Assembly: GCF_028858725.1 (NCBI RefSeq)
Contig: NC_084764.1
Coordinates: forward strand, 19,333,501 to 19,397,500
Length of the DNA stretch: 64,000 bases
Source of the DNA: Colius striatus
Taxonomy: Eukaryota; Chordata; Aves; Coliiformes; Coliidae
Direction: 5' to 3'
Shown here piece after piece: positions 1 to 12,160 of this stretch. The position numbers were made by a program, and so were the translations under genes. Every line of letters starts with the position of its first letter. The stretch's first letter is position 1. The notes under the pieces were generated by a model. That model saw nothing but the letters and a program-made list of their open reading frames with translations. It had not been told where the DNA came from and searched no databases.

Positions 1-464
1 CGCGGCTGCCGGCGGGGGCGGAGGGGAGCGGGGGGAGCCCAGGCCCGGCAGACGCTCGTTACCGCCCGCCGCCTCCCACACGCGTAACTTTCACTTCCCC
101 GGCGGGGGCGACACGGCGAAAAGAGCGGTGCGGGGAACGGGAGGCCAGCGCTGAAAAAGGAGCCGGCTTCTTTACTTCCCCGTCAAGAGAAGAGGCCAAG
201 GGGCACCCCCGCCGAGGAGGAGCAGGGATTCCCCCTGCCCCGGGCGAGAGATCCGCCCTCTCCCACCACCCCCCTCGGGAGGGCACGGGCTCGGCGCCAG
301 CCGCGCCCCCCCTCACGCCCCCCCGGTAGAGCTCCTCGCGGCGCTGCCGGGGAATCCCCTCCCCGCCCGCCCAGGTGTCAGCCGTTCGGGTGTTAAACCG
401 CTCCTCTCCCGCCGTCGGGGGCGGTGGGGGCAGAACGGACATAGAGACGGGGGTTGTCCCTTAC

Positions 465-577
465 TCGTAGTCCCTGAAGATCTCGTTAGTGACCCTGCAG
501 TAGAAAACGCGCTCGTCCGGCCGAAGGTCGGGGGGTGGCTTCTCCCTCACGAAGGGCTTTCGGTGCAGCAGCGGCAT
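465..577 (-). CDS. BAZ1A: BAZ1A first coding exon (partial gene, N-terminus of WAC domain)
   Basis: This exon encodes the first 37 residues of BAZ1A (ACF1), the large accessory subunit of the ACF/CHRAC ISWI chromatin-remodelling complexes in the nucleus. The peptide begins MPLLHRKPFVREKPPPDLRP and continues through a VFYC..TNEIFRDY stretch. This is the conserved start of the WAC DNA-binding domain and differs from the human protein as I remember it at only a few positions. The ATG is at 577 (minus strand) with a G at -3. The exon ends at 465 with a GTAAGG donor, and the last two bases (GA) begin a split Asp codon that matches the expected next residue. About 1500 more residues (the rest of WAC, DDT, PHD finger, bromodomain) must lie on exons left of the window. 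The exon sits inside a CpG island, as expected for a ubiquitously expressed gene. Confidence 0.95.
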
Positions 578-614
578 CGCCCCGCTCCGTGTTCTCTTCC
601 TTCTCCAGGACCCG
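578..614 (-). other. BAZ1A: Probable BAZ1A 5'UTR part of the ATG exon, with a candidate splice acceptor
   Basis: Read on the minus strand, a long T-rich tract (about 660 down to 620) runs into a C-rich stretch and an AAAG. This looks like a polypyrimidine tract and 3' splice site at 616–615. If it is used, the ATG exon spans 614–465 and a non-coding exon 1 lies further right in the CpG island. I could not place that first exon. Confidence 0.4.
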
Positions 615-2060
615 CTTTGAGGGGGGAAACCGAAAAAAAAAAATAAAAAAAATGCGGAGGTAGAGAGTTGAGCGAGTGTGGGCAGCGGCGACCCCCGGCC
701 CGGGGAGGAGGGAGCGGGCCCGGCGTGTCCCTCCCCCCGGGGGAGCCGGAGAAGGAGCGGGAGAAAGCGCCGGCGGCGGCGGCCTTTTGTTGTGCCTGAC
801 ACGCCGTTGCCTGCCTGGGACTGAGCGGAGCGAGCGACGGTTCCTTCCTCCGCCTCCCTCTACCTCACAATGGGGCCATGACGCCGAGCGGCGGGTGGAG
901 GCGGCGCCCCCCGCCCCAGCCGCGCAACGTGCTCGGCTCGGGGATACCCCGGCCAACGCCAACACCGCCGGGCTTTGTCTCCTCCGGCTTACTTGCCCCC
1001 GGGTCACCCCCTGCCCCCGCCTCTGACCCACAGTCGCCGGGCCGGACACCAACTTCCACTCCCACTCCCCCTCCGCCTCCTCCTTCCCGCAAAGCAAACA
1101 CCCAGGAGGGGCAGCGCCGACCACTGGTCTCTCTCCTTCCCCTCTTGCCCGGACGCTGCCTAACCTAACGGGGGTCCGCGCCCTCCCAGTCCCGAGCCGC
1201 GCCTCGCCCCGGCCCGGCCGCCGCCGTGGGACAGCGCGGCCGCGGCGCGGGGGCTGCCCGCCTACGGCCTGCCGCAGCTGGGGACCCGGGGTTCCCTCCC
1301 CTCTGCCCACCTGGTGCGGCCGCAGGCTGCCCTTGCTGCTCGGCCGGTGCGAAGCGCGGTCCCCCTCGCCGCGTTTCTCCCCTTTCCTCTACCACCCCGG
1401 CTCCTGGGAAGTTTTTGATCTACTTCTTCAAGCTCTCAATCAGGAAGAGCTGCGGGGAGGAGCCTTCCCCTGCTCTCCCCTACATCTTTATTGGCCGCTC
1501 GGTGCCTTCCAGCGTGTGTCACACAGGAAGACAGCGAGCTACATTATTAATTAATGGCTGAGAGGGCGCATCCTCCATTTTTGAATTGTCAGCCGGAGGT
1601 CTCTGGTGCGGGGGGGTGGGCCCAGGCCGGCTGACTGCGCCGGGGAAGGCGGCTCTTTCTGCGCAGCGATGCCGGTCGGGCCGGGCCGGGCTGCGGGCGG
1701 TACGGCACGGCACAGGACGGCACGGCGGGGCGGCCGAGCCTGCGGCGTGCGGCGCTGCCCGCCCGCGCCTCCCGCCACCGGCATTACCAGCGCTGCCCAA
1801 ACCGCCGCCAAGCCCCCGGGAGGCCACCAGCCCCAGGGAGACCACCAGCCCCACTAACCACCAGCTCCCGGAGCGATCCCCAGTACCTGCCCTGCGAGCC
1901 AGAGCAGGCGCGTCTCTTGCGGGGCTGTTCCCTTCGGCGGGTCCACAGCCGTGCCGGCGCTTGACAGTCCAGTTCCGGGGACGTTTCTCTCTCAGTTACG
2001 GCCCGAAAGCCGAGGAGTGTACTGCTGTCAGAGCGCACGGGGCACGGGGGTATATTTTGC

Positions 2061-5057
2061 TGAGAGTATATGTCATTGCGAGACCCTCAACATTGCCCTT
2101 TTTTTTTTTTTTCCATTTCAACGAAAATGCCACTACATGGTTTTACTAGTTTATTAATTTTTCACTACTTTTTATTTTTACTAATGCATTTACGTTAATG
2201 CATTGATGCTAAATAAAGAAAGCTAAATAAATCTGGGGTGTTAATTGTGTTCTTAATGTTGCTAACCACTCAAAGACGTAAAAACAGAGAAAATCCACAT
2301 CCATCACAGTTCATCATTACAAAGTCCAGGAATTAGATGAAAAATCTACAGAATAATTGTAAAAACTCCACATAACCATTGAGGTGAATAACAGCTAAAG
2401 GCTGATATCTAAACAGTCTAAGTCTACAACTTGAAATGCTGTTCCTGCAACTAAAAGTTCTGTGTTGTTTCCTGCACCTGTGCACAGGTTGTTTTCTTTG
2501 CCTCTGCAAGTAAAGGCAACAATCAACACCGCTGTGGCTTGTGTGACTAAAACCTAAAAGAATTAGTAAATCCAATCTGTGAATTACTTTGATCAAAAAG
2601 TGATCAGATTTTAATCAAAAGCACTGGGAAATGTTAATGCTTGCTGCTTCTACTTCAGTTTACAAAATATGAAGCTGGAACTACAAAACAGGTCAACTCT
2701 CAAGTCCTAAGAGTTTATTTTCACTCGTCAGCTGGCTTCATTTTCAGTTTTTTATTACTTTCTAGCAAAGGGCACAAATGCAACTTGAGTTAATGCACTT
2801 GTATCTAACATCTGGTAATTTTTAGTTCGTTTTGCATCAAAACTGTGCAATATGCCATGGTTATGACATTTAGTGTTGCCAGCTCTTATGATTACAGTGA
2901 GATTTTGCAACACTTAGCTTCGTTTTAAGCTGTAGCTTTTCAGCAGATGTGATTAAACTGGATCCTCAGGTCTCCTTAAAAATAATTACTTTTATAAATC
3001 TCAAGTTTGAGAGAAAATCTTGAATATATGAACCCAAAAGGCTCACAAATTAGAAAGGAAATAAAAGCTTTGAGTTTCAAAATGTTGTAAATCTGATTAT
3101 TTTAAAGCCAGTATAATGATGTTTGGGAACTCGGCTGATTTTTTTTTTTCATGCTCAGATTGTCAGCACAGCATTATTTTAGCACTAGTTGGTAACCATG
3201 AAAAATGCATGAGTTGATAGAACTGTGACATCAAAAGCAAATTTCTTTTTCCTCTTTGCTCTCTCTTGCCCTCTTCCTCTTTTCTTCTCACCTTTTCCTC
3301 CTCCTCTTGTTCTTCCCCCCTCATTATTCCCTCAGTGATTTTCCAGTGAATAGATCCTCACTGAGTAATACGATTGCACTACATTTTCATGTTCTTAGGA
3401 TACAGAGGAGCAGTTAATTTAGTTCTCACCTCTGAATTCAGCTGTGTTGCTTAAAATCTATGAATCCAGGTTCTGATTCTGCTCCCAGTAAGGTCAGAAA
3501 TTTTTTTTCAATGACATCAGTTAATGTCTACTAAGTGGGTGCTGAGAATTCAATGGAAACGAATTCTGAGAAATCAGGAAAAGGTACTTTTCTCCTATGG
3601 GAATACTTACAGTAGTTATATGCTGTGTTTATTTTTTGCAATAATTTGAGGGGGGGGGGGATTTAACACATCACTGAAAGGATAGTTTTGATTCCAGATG
3701 AAAGAATGGGATTATTGATGACATTCAATGGGATTGTTGATGTGGATTTTTCTACAAAGCAGATGAAAAAGCTGCTGCTTTTTAAAAAGAAAGAAGAATT
3801 ATACACTAACAGCCATACTAAAGGGAGTTCCTTAGCCAGGGAGGTTGCAGTTCTCACTCACAGAACTTTAAAAGTAGTTGTATGGGGAACATAAAGTCTT
3901 TAAAATATACAAGTCTTTAAGAGTAGAGCAATTTTGTAGGGACAGTGTTGGCCCAGTCTCAGGACAGCCCCCAGCTGCTCCTTCGAAGCTCCCCACAATT
4001 TGCAAATGTTTTATTTCTTTTCACTTGCTTCCTGCTTTATCACAGATTTCTTCACTTCTCCTATCCTGTTTCTTCCCAACTGTGCTACGCAAAGGTGCCT
4101 ATTCAGATATCCAAAGTATCTATTCAGCTATATCCATTACCAAATAATTCCACATGTGACTATTGTTATTCTGGAACAAGTAGAGCACGTGGAATTATCT
4201 TACTTGAGCATTGCTACTTTGAATTCATAACTTTATGTTGGAATAACTAATGATTAGCTAAATCATATCCTTAGAACCATGCAAAAGCAAAAATGTTACT
4301 CAGTTTTACCAGTACTATCATGCATTTGGGAAAGGGTTTTTTTAATGTAAACTACGTTTAGCCACTTCCTTGCTTTTTTGTTCTTTTTCCTTCAAAGCTG
4401 ACACTTTATTCTCTCAGAGTTTGGCTGAAGTCAGAGAAAAAAAATCATTGCATTTAATCATAAAGAATGTCTTTGGACTTTGAATGCCATGCTAGGTTCT
4501 CAATGCTACTTTTTGAGAAGAAACCTATGATTGAAAAGATATACGTGAAAAATATATTATTTGTGTAAATGATAGATTTCTAGTGAGTTGTTCAGTCAAA
4601 AGACAATACCAATAATCTCTACCTTTTTCTCAGTTAACTGGATTATGTAAAAAAGGAGAAGTATAACATATGTATTGACTCATTTTAATGTACTGAGTAG
4701 ATTTCAGGGAATAGTATCATCTCTTTCCAAACACTGTTTTGAAAATCCTTCATTTCCATAATATAAACAAATTGTAGGTAATGTTTTTAAAGCTTATGGC
4801 ACCCAGCAAAACTGCTTTATTTATGATTAAGCATTTTATAACTCACCAATACAGCTTTTTTCACCTTTTGCCCTTTCTCTGCCACCTTTCTGAGCCAATT
4901 ACTGATATTTTGATCATATATCTTTATTTAGACTTTAAACTATGTGAGCAAAGACAATGTGCTGGTTTTGTCAAACTGCTCTGTCTGTGAGTAACAGCAA
5001 CATTTGGTCTATTGTCTTTTACTGTCTGTAAAGCACTATGCCCAGTTTTTAATAACA
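2061..5057. other. AT-rich intergenic DNA, no gene seen
   Basis: There is no coding exon I can support. Low-complexity tracts include a T run at about 2099–2112, a polypyrimidine tract at 3242–3323 and eleven consecutive G at 3650–3660. A stretch near 3470–3535 resembles a decayed ancient amniote repeat, but the match is too weak to call. Confidence 0.6.
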
Positions 5058-5059
5058 TA

Positions 5060-5482
5060 AATCATAGAATCATAGAATCATAGAATGGTAAGGGTTGGAA
5101 GGGACCTTTAGAGATCATCTAGTCCAATCCTCCTGCAGAAGCAGGTCAACCTAGATCAGGTCACATAGGAACATGTCCAGGCAGGTCTTGAAGACCTCCA
5201 AGGAAAGAGACTCCACAGCCCCTCTGGGCAGCCTGTGCCAGGGCTCCGTCATCCTCACAGTGAAATAGTTTTTTCTTATATTTAAGTGGAACATTTTGTG
5301 TTCCAGCTTCATCCCATTACCCCTTGTCCTGCTGCTAGCTACAATAGAAAAAAGGCATGTCCCAACCTCCTGAACATCCACCCTTTAGATATTTATAAAT
5401 GTTAATAAGATCTCCCCTCAGTCTCCTCTTCTCCAGACTAAACAGCCCCCGTTACCCCAGCCTTTCCTCATGTGAAATAATA
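5060..5482 (-). mobile_element. CR1 LINE, 5'-truncated 3' end
   Basis: The left end carries the CR1 3' tail in reverse: three copies of an ATCATAGA-type 8-mer followed by the GGTTGGAAGGGACC signature. The body reads, on the minus strand, as the end of CR1 ORF2 plus the short 3'UTR. It includes a coding remnant with a GNGMKLEH segment and a C-terminal LDMFLCDLI, broken by substitutions. It belongs to the same young subfamily as the copies at about 11.1, 11.85, 18.5 and 61.7 kb. Confidence 0.93.
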
Positions 5483-8400
5483 TATTTCAGTTTAAAAAAA
5501 CAGGTATGCAGATGATTTTTCAGAAAACATTGCATTTTTTTCTTTCATTCTATCTCAGTTGTATTTCAACTTGCTTTTAAAGTAGTTGTGTAATCACAGG
5601 ATACAAGGTTCTTTATTCTGCAGCTCCTGGATGTCTTCCACACTTCTTACTTTGACATGTCGCAAATAAAGGTAAAGAATAAAAAACCTCATTGTCACTG
5701 ACTTTTTGGTATAGTCACATTCTGTGGTAGTTTCTTAATAGTCTTAACCCAGGCATTCCACAGTTGCAAAGGCAGGCTCATTTTTTGGTCTGTTGCTATC
5801 ACAGAGGGCAGTAAGTCATGGCCAGAGTCTGCTTCGCCTGTTGCTAAGGTTAAATACCACCCTCATTGAGCAGGCCCCATCCCTCAGCAAGGCCCTCAGA
5901 GAGCACCAAGATGATCTTCACAGCATCAGAGTTATTCTACAGAAAGCCATTCCATCATCATCTCCACCCCCCCCAAACACTTTAATAGCATTTAGACATA
6001 AACTTCTCACTCCTTTTAACAGATATTGCATGTTTGATTTCCACACAACTCCAGAAGTTAAGAGATACGTTCTTTTAAAGTTTTCTTTAATCATATCCTA
6101 TTTTTTCCCTCTCAGAAAAGACTATTAAAGGTATTTAAGTTGATAACCTTATAATAGTGGGGAGGAACTCTGACCTCATCTGCTTTGCAGCAATGACCAC
6201 ATATGATTGGCCTCTAACCTGATTACCAAATGATAAAACAATGTTGTGAAACCACTCTTCATTTCCTAATGGTGTCTCTGAAACCAGCTTAAACTCTGAG
6301 AGTATTGCTACTGCATTTTCTTTCTTGCAGTTGCAGTGCATGGAATACAGACTATTGACACTCTTGTAACATTCTGTCACTGAAATATGCTGAATTTCTC
6401 ATTGCTAACCAATATTTTAGAATGAATGATGACTGATGAATAATTTTGAATGAATGATGGGTGAATTTGCTATCATTTTCTACACATGCAAGTTGTCACT
6501 ACTGGAGTGATATATGCCATTTTACAATAGATTTAAATACATCAGCCTGCTTGAAACCCAGATCTGACTCAATGACATACTTTCTATGCAGTCAAATTTA
6601 AGATTGAGAACTCTGAAACTGTATAATACTAACCTGCCATTTACTAAGTTTGCATTCACCTTACTTGAATTGCTTATATTGAACATCTTTCTGCCCTGTT
6701 GATGAGTAGAAACAATAATTTCAAGGATGTTACTTTATGATTTTGTAAAATGACTATAAAGTCCCAACTCTTTTTTTCAGTAATACTGAGATTAGACAAA
6801 ACTGCTTGCATATTAACAGAGATCCCATGCAGTGCAGTTTCTCTTGAGGAGCATAGGAAGAGAAGTTGGCCCAATAACTGTTCTGTCTTATTTAGTCAAA
6901 GATTACAGTGATGAGCCAATCCGAAACATATAATTCTGCTCAAATACAGACCATGTTGAATTTTCATCGAGTCATTCATTTGCCAAATGTGACGAATCAC
7001 AACTATAACAGCTCACAACTGTGACTAACATGCTGATTTACCCATTTAATATGAGAATCCTTGAGCTCCCACTTTATTTTCTTCTGTCTCATCTCTCATA
7101 GAGGGCTTTAAGAAGGATGAGGCAAATAGATTATCTAGGTTGATGGTAGATACCAAATAAGAGCAGAGTTGGAGAAACCTCTAGCTGGCTTGACAGGGAC
7201 TCTGGACATCTCTCCACTGGACAACTCACAGATGAGTCATGGTGTGTGCAGGTGGAACAACCCCACCATGATGCTCCTGCATATGCTGAGATCCTGGCCA
7301 CAACTTTGTCCCAAGTAGACAATGGCTGCAGTAAGGTAGTAGCTTGCCCTTGGTACAAAATAAGCTGCAGCTTTGATTTCATGCTTTCACAGGACAGTGC
7401 TTTTCCATAACTCCTTGTGTTAACAGTGACCCAAGCTTGGTGTGCTGAGCCCTAAAGCTGGAGGCAAGACCATCATGCCATGTCTTGGCCACAGAATATA
7501 TTCTTTATGCCATACTCAAAGGAGATCCCACAAAAGGAGAGATCCTGAGGCACAGCCTACATGTATATTTTCCCTCTTTCCACAGGGGCAGGCATGTATT
7601 AGGTGGACACTGCTGTTCCCATGATGCCCATGTTGGGACCTCATATCCAACAGAAAGTGAAATTATGATAGAATTTCTACATTTCTTAGAAGTCAGGCAC
7701 CCAAAAACAATAATGCAGACATGTGGAACAGAGCTAAAGGAAAAAGAACTTAAAAGGTGGTAAATCCAGTATGTGGTTTGGTCTTGCTGGCTTTGGAAGA
7801 CTTAAGACAGCTGGAAAGTTAGTAGGATTGTTACCATAAAGTTGTTAAACACTTAAAACAAGAAAGAAAATCTAAATTCTTTTGTTACCAGTACCAATTT
7901 AGTACAATTGATAGTTTAAATTTTTAAAAGATGCAGTAACTTGTGAATTAAGAACTGAAAATTATTTCAGTTGTAAGTTCCAGTCATCCAAAATGTTCCT
8001 AAACAAAAAGCAAAGACAAGACTTTATCATCCTAAGACAACCCTCACATATGGAGGTTATAGTACCCGAGACCTCATTCAGTAAAACCCCACAGAATCAA
8101 CGTAGATATAATGTTGAAAAAATACCTATACCCAGATAGTTTGTTGTTCTATAGGAACACTTTCTAGTGATGAAATTTATCATGATATTTCTCTGAATGT
8201 ACCTGTGTTTGAGGTTGAATTGGTATAAACATCCCAAGCTAAAAAATGTTTGCACCCTATTTATCATAATTACAGGATGTTATTTAAAATGGTACTTAAA
8301 TCCAGGTTTAGCAACAGTAACACTTAAAACAGCGTACCAACCTGTTGCCCCCCCTGAAATTAGAAAGTTACTTTTAACTAGAAGCGCCCTTTAGGGCATT

Positions 8401-9200
8401 TCTGTCCAGTGACAGAAATGCAGCTAATAACGAGGAAAAAAAGGACGAAGTGTGCAAGATAGTTCTTTTATAACTTATCTTGGTAACCATCCCCACTAAA
8501 ATCTGTACCAAGGAGAAAGGTTTAAAAGGTCAGATCAGGTTTTAAAATGCCCATGCCTTCCCATCACTGCCCTGAACTACCTTGATTTCTGTTTCCCTGT
8601 GTCTGTGAGTAGGTGTGTTGTGCCTCTGTGACAAAACTGAACTTCAGAGAGAGAATTTCCTGGCTTGTAGATTGGTTTTTAACCATACAAGGCATACACA
8701 TGACCTCAATTCTCCATTTCTTGACTGTTGCACAAGAGAGGGTTTAGCAGCAAAAGAAGTTACAACCTCAGCATTATCTAATACTTGTGCATATTGCATG
8801 TGCACAAGCTTGGATAAAAATGTTTAACAGCTGACAGAAGTTGAAATAAACCACCCCCCAATAACACTTTATTCACATGGTCTGAACGAATCTCCTGGCA
8901 AGAGAAAAATTTGTCATAAAACATGAGAGGAGGAAAGGGAAAGGTATATCAGGAAACACAGCTCAGATCTGTGCTGATGGTCAGATTCTCAATGAGTTCC
9001 ACAATGGCATTAACTACAGCCTATCTCTGAGGCCAACACATACAAATTCTTCCTAAAATTCACATAAAACCTGGTTACAAAAAGTTGCAACTTTCCAAAC
9101 AGTGTAGCAGAGCAAAGAGAAACAGTGGTCTTCTGGCTGGCAAAGCTCAGTCCAACTGTGTCAATAAGTAAATGCTGCCAAGAGACATTTTATCTGCTGA
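5483..9200. other. Intergenic DNA, no gene seen
   Basis: The interval is AT-rich and unique-looking, with no convincing exon. Reading frames are short and unrelated to any family I recognise. A small GAATGAATGATG-type duplication lies near 6420–6462. Confidence 0.55.
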
Positions 9201-9230
9201 CACCAATTGTATATTAGCGTTAGGCTGATG

Positions 9231-9244
9231 CTGCCACCTTGTCA
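9231..9244 (-). promoter_or_regulatory. Weak second CTCF-like motif
   Basis: On the minus strand the sequence is TGACAAGGTGGCAG. It matches the 3' core (AGRKGGCRS) fully and the 5' part poorly (11 of 14 overall). It lies about 530 bp from the stronger motif and in the same orientation. Confidence 0.25.
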
Positions 9245-9639
9245 GGCACCAGCTCTGCAGGCTGGCCCATCTGTGGGATTTGGACAGGGTTGGGAGCTAA
9301 CTGTGGAATGTGGCAGAAAAAGTATTTTGGGGAACAGTGCATTTTGTGACAAGCATGGAGGTGGCTGGAGCTGCCCCTACATCAGCCATTTCTTATCAAC
9401 TGGGGCACCGCTCCAGTGCTGGTGCAGTGGCAGAAGCTTCCATGTGTGGCTCCCAGCTTCCCCAAGGAACGGCCGGCTGGCTGTTTTCATGCCTCTCCTC
9501 ACCGCTTCACGCCCATCTAAACCATGGGCGGTTTCAAGGTGGTGCAGGATGAGGAGAGACATCCTTCCACCGAGGCACCTCCAGGCCCTCAAACCACCAG
9601 CCCATCGGTGGTGAAAGTCTGGATGGTGGGCAGTGGGGC

Positions 9640-9900
9640 AGGAGTGCTGTCTGAGGCTTCTCTCTGTGCAGTTACCTGCTTTGCCAGCAACCCGGGGCTG
9701 GGCCCTGCCAACCTGGGACCTGGCTCCCGGGGCCGGGACGCACCGGAGGCTGGCGGCCGAGGCGGGGCGCCCCCTGGCGGCGGCGAGTGCTGTCGGTGGG
9801 CAATGGCACCCGTGAGACGAAGCCCCTCACGGGCCGCTCCTGGGGCTGCCTCACGGTGGGCGGAGCATCCGCGCCCTAGCCCTCCCCTGCAGATAAGGCA
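9640..9900. promoter_or_regulatory. Isolated intergenic CpG-rich patch
   Basis: About 260 bp of GC-rich, CG-dense sequence sits within otherwise AT-rich intergenic DNA (with milder GC enrichment from about 9200 to 10,250). It is not next to any exon I can support. It contains a canonical CTCF-type motif. It may be a distal regulatory element, an insulator, or a promoter of an unannotated non-coding RNA. Confidence 0.55.
9767..9780 (-). promoter_or_regulatory. Candidate CTCF binding site
   Basis: On the minus strand the sequence is CCGCCAGGGGGCGC. It fits the vertebrate CTCF core consensus (CCASYAGRKGGCRS) at 13 of 14 positions, the third base being G instead of A. Occupancy cannot be judged from sequence. 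Confidence 0.6.
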
Positions 9901-11098
9901 GGTGGTTAAAGCTTAACCTAAGCAGGCCAAGAAGGAGGGTGTTGGTGGGAGGTTTTAGAGCAAGCCTTTGCAGTTTGTCCAACCCATATTCCAGGAGGTG
10001 TGCAAGAAGCTGAAAGGCGCTGCTCCCGTGGCACGCTGCCGGAGGAGGAAGGCTGGAGGTTGTGGCTGCCATGGAAAGGCTGCGCAGTCCATCACCTCAG
10101 CCTCCTCCATGCATCTGGCAAGTCTCCAGATGGCTGGCTAGGAGCCTGGGCAACAGCTGGGGCTGGTGCTGGCCTCAGTGTGACCATGGTGCACCAGCAG
10201 CCTGCCAGGAAGTAGGTCACCTGTGCCTGAGGGAGGCACACAGCCCTCTTTACCTTTTAGGCCTTTACTGAAACAGGGTAGAAAGTGTCCTTTGGCTCCA
10301 AGCCATGAGAAAACTTTGAAGCTTGTGGGTTAGGGGCACCAGGTTTGGTGTAGCCAACAGCACTTGGTTTGGCACTTTGCAAGCTGTGCTGGCTGTCATA
10401 CCCTGGCCAGGCCATGACCGGTGCTTGGCATTGGTGTGTGGTATGTGTAAAGCCTCTCAGGAACTACAAGGTCCTTTTGCTGAAAGTCATAAAATATAAT
10501 CAGTTCCAGTGAGAGTCAAACAACAAAATGCTGCTGGGAATAATGTGGACTTTCTTTAGTTAAAGCAGAATTTATCCATATAACTAGCCTTTCATATTTC
10601 CATGGTGTACAGGCCTCGTGCATGTGACCATCCTTTTTTGAAAAAAAAAAAAAGATTTGTCCCTTCTGTCCCTTTATTTGGTAAACTACCAATTCACAAG
10701 GATTTAGGGAAGGATAAAAGCCACTGTAAATTGTTACCATTTCACAGTGTCAGGGAATGCAAACAGGAACTTCCCTGACTCTTCTCTTTTTTTAAGTCTC
10801 CTCCTAAATCCTTCTCTTGGATGTCCTATGAGCTTTATCTGTAGATCAGGCCATGAACTAGTTTAAATAGAGTTATTTTGGCAGGTTTAGTTGCTGTACT
10901 GTGAACTGTCAGGTGGCCAGACTGAGAAACAAGGTGTGAACATTCTATTAGCACATTAACACAGGGTTTTAAAGGTATTTAGTTAAATAGGTGTAAAAAG
11001 CAATCTAGAGGAGTCACCATAAGCTTTGTAGATTAGTTTTAGCATTATTTGGAAATAAATTCCTTTTATCTCGAGTTTGCCTATGTAGAGACTGCTTA
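9901..11098. other. Intergenic DNA, no gene seen
   Basis: GC content declines from the CpG-rich patch into AT-rich sequence. Apart from an A run at about 10,639–10,651 I see no repeat or coding signal. Confidence 0.5.
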
Positions 11099-11673
11099 AT
11101 TCTACAGCAGGTCGAGGGAGATTCTCCTGCCCCTCTACTCTGCTCTGGTGAGGCCTCATCTGGAGTACTGTGTCTAGTTCTGAACTCCCCAGCTCAAGAG
11201 GGACAGAGAACCTCTGGACAGAGTCCAGCACAGGGCCACCAAGATGATCAGGGCACTGGAGCATCTTATGAGGAAAGGCTGTGGGAACTGGGGCTGTTTA
11301 GTCTAGAAAAGAGGAGGCTGAGGGGGGATCTTATTAACATTTATAAATATCTAAAGGGTGGGTGTCAGGAGGTTGAGACATCCCTTTTTTCTATAGTAGC
11401 TAGCAGCAGGACAAGGGGTAATGGGATGAAGCTGGAACACAAAAAGTTCCACTTAAATATAAGAAAAAGCTATTTCACTGTGAGAGTGAGGGAGCCCTGG
11501 CACAGGCTGCCCAGAGGGGTTGTGGAGTCTCCTTCCTTGGAGGTCTTCAAGACCCACCTGGACATGTTCCTATGTGACCTGATCTAAGTGAACCTGCTTC
11601 TGCAGGAGTGTTGGACTAGATGATCTCTAAAGGTCCCTTCCAACCCCTACCATTCTATGATTCTATGATTCTG
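11099..11673 (+). mobile_element. CR1 LINE, 5'-truncated, frameshifted ORF2 end
   Basis: This plus-strand CR1 fragment starts within the ORF2 C-terminal region and ends with the full 3' tail (tandem ATTCTATG units). It is nearly identical to the copy at 18.5 kb over its 3' half. A 4-bp deletion at about 11,264–11,268 shifts the frame relative to that copy, so this ORF2 remnant is broken. The flank carries a short direct duplication at 11,690–11,733. Confidence 0.95.
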
Positions 11674-11689
11674 TATCACATGACTGGTG

Positions 11690-11733
11690 TAAGTATAAGC
11701 TTCTAAGGGAGTAAGTATATGCTTCTAAGGGAA
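11690..11733. repeat. Short tandem duplication (about 22 bp, two copies)
   Basis: Two adjacent copies of a unit of the form TAAGTATAAGCTTCTAAGGG, the second with one changed base, lie just after the CR1 3' end. This is probably local slippage or an insertion scar. Confidence 0.6.
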
Positions 11734-11848
11734 GTTTGCCTTGGAGTATCTGAAATATTTGACACAGTATGCTTTCCCACTATAGTAGTAGCAAAGCTAA
11801 AAATCCATCCCTATCAGCTGACTTAGATGCTCTTTTCTTTACACTTAA

Positions 11849-12160
11849 ATCATAGAATCATAGAATGGTAGAGGTTGGAAGAGACATTTAGAGATCATCT
11901 AGTTCCACCCCCTTGCAGAAGCAGGTCCACCTAGATCAGGTCACATAGGAACATGTCCAGGCAGGTCTTGAAGACCTCCAAGGAAGGAGACTCCACAACC
12001 CCTCTGGGCAGCCTGTGCCACTGCTCCATCACCCTCACAGTGAAATAGTTTTTTCATATGTTTAAATGGAACTTTTTGAGTTCCATCTTCATCCCATTAC
12101 CCCTTGTCCTGTTGCTAGCTACAATAGGAAAAAGGGATGTTCCAACCTCCTGACACCTTT
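11849..12160 (-). mobile_element. CR1 LINE 3' fragment, inverted relative to the 11.1-kb copy
   Basis: The left end has the reversed 3' tail followed by GGTTGGAAGAGAC, then the 3'UTR and the extreme C-terminal ORF2 region. It stops near the position matching TGAGACATCCC in the 11.1-kb copy. With that copy it forms an inverted repeat of about 300 bp per arm around a spacer of about 175 bp. Confidence 0.93.

Larger units (their letters stand above)
1..2060. promoter_or_regulatory. CpG island, BAZ1A promoter region
   Basis: Dense CG dinucleotides and very high GC run from the window edge to about 2040, where the sequence changes sharply to AT-rich DNA. The island contains GC-box-like runs and an inverted CCAAT box (ATTGG at 1490–1494, so CCAAT on the BAZ1A strand). 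It covers the BAZ1A ATG exon. The transcription start cannot be fixed from sequence. The many long reading frames here come from scarcity of stop codons in GC-rich DNA, not from genes. Confidence 0.8.

Noticed and set aside
486..1310. 274-codon minus-strand frame overlapping the BAZ1A exon
   Set aside because: Arg/Gly/Pro-rich translation of CpG-island DNA in a different frame from the true BAZ1A exon. Stop codons are rare there because of GC content.
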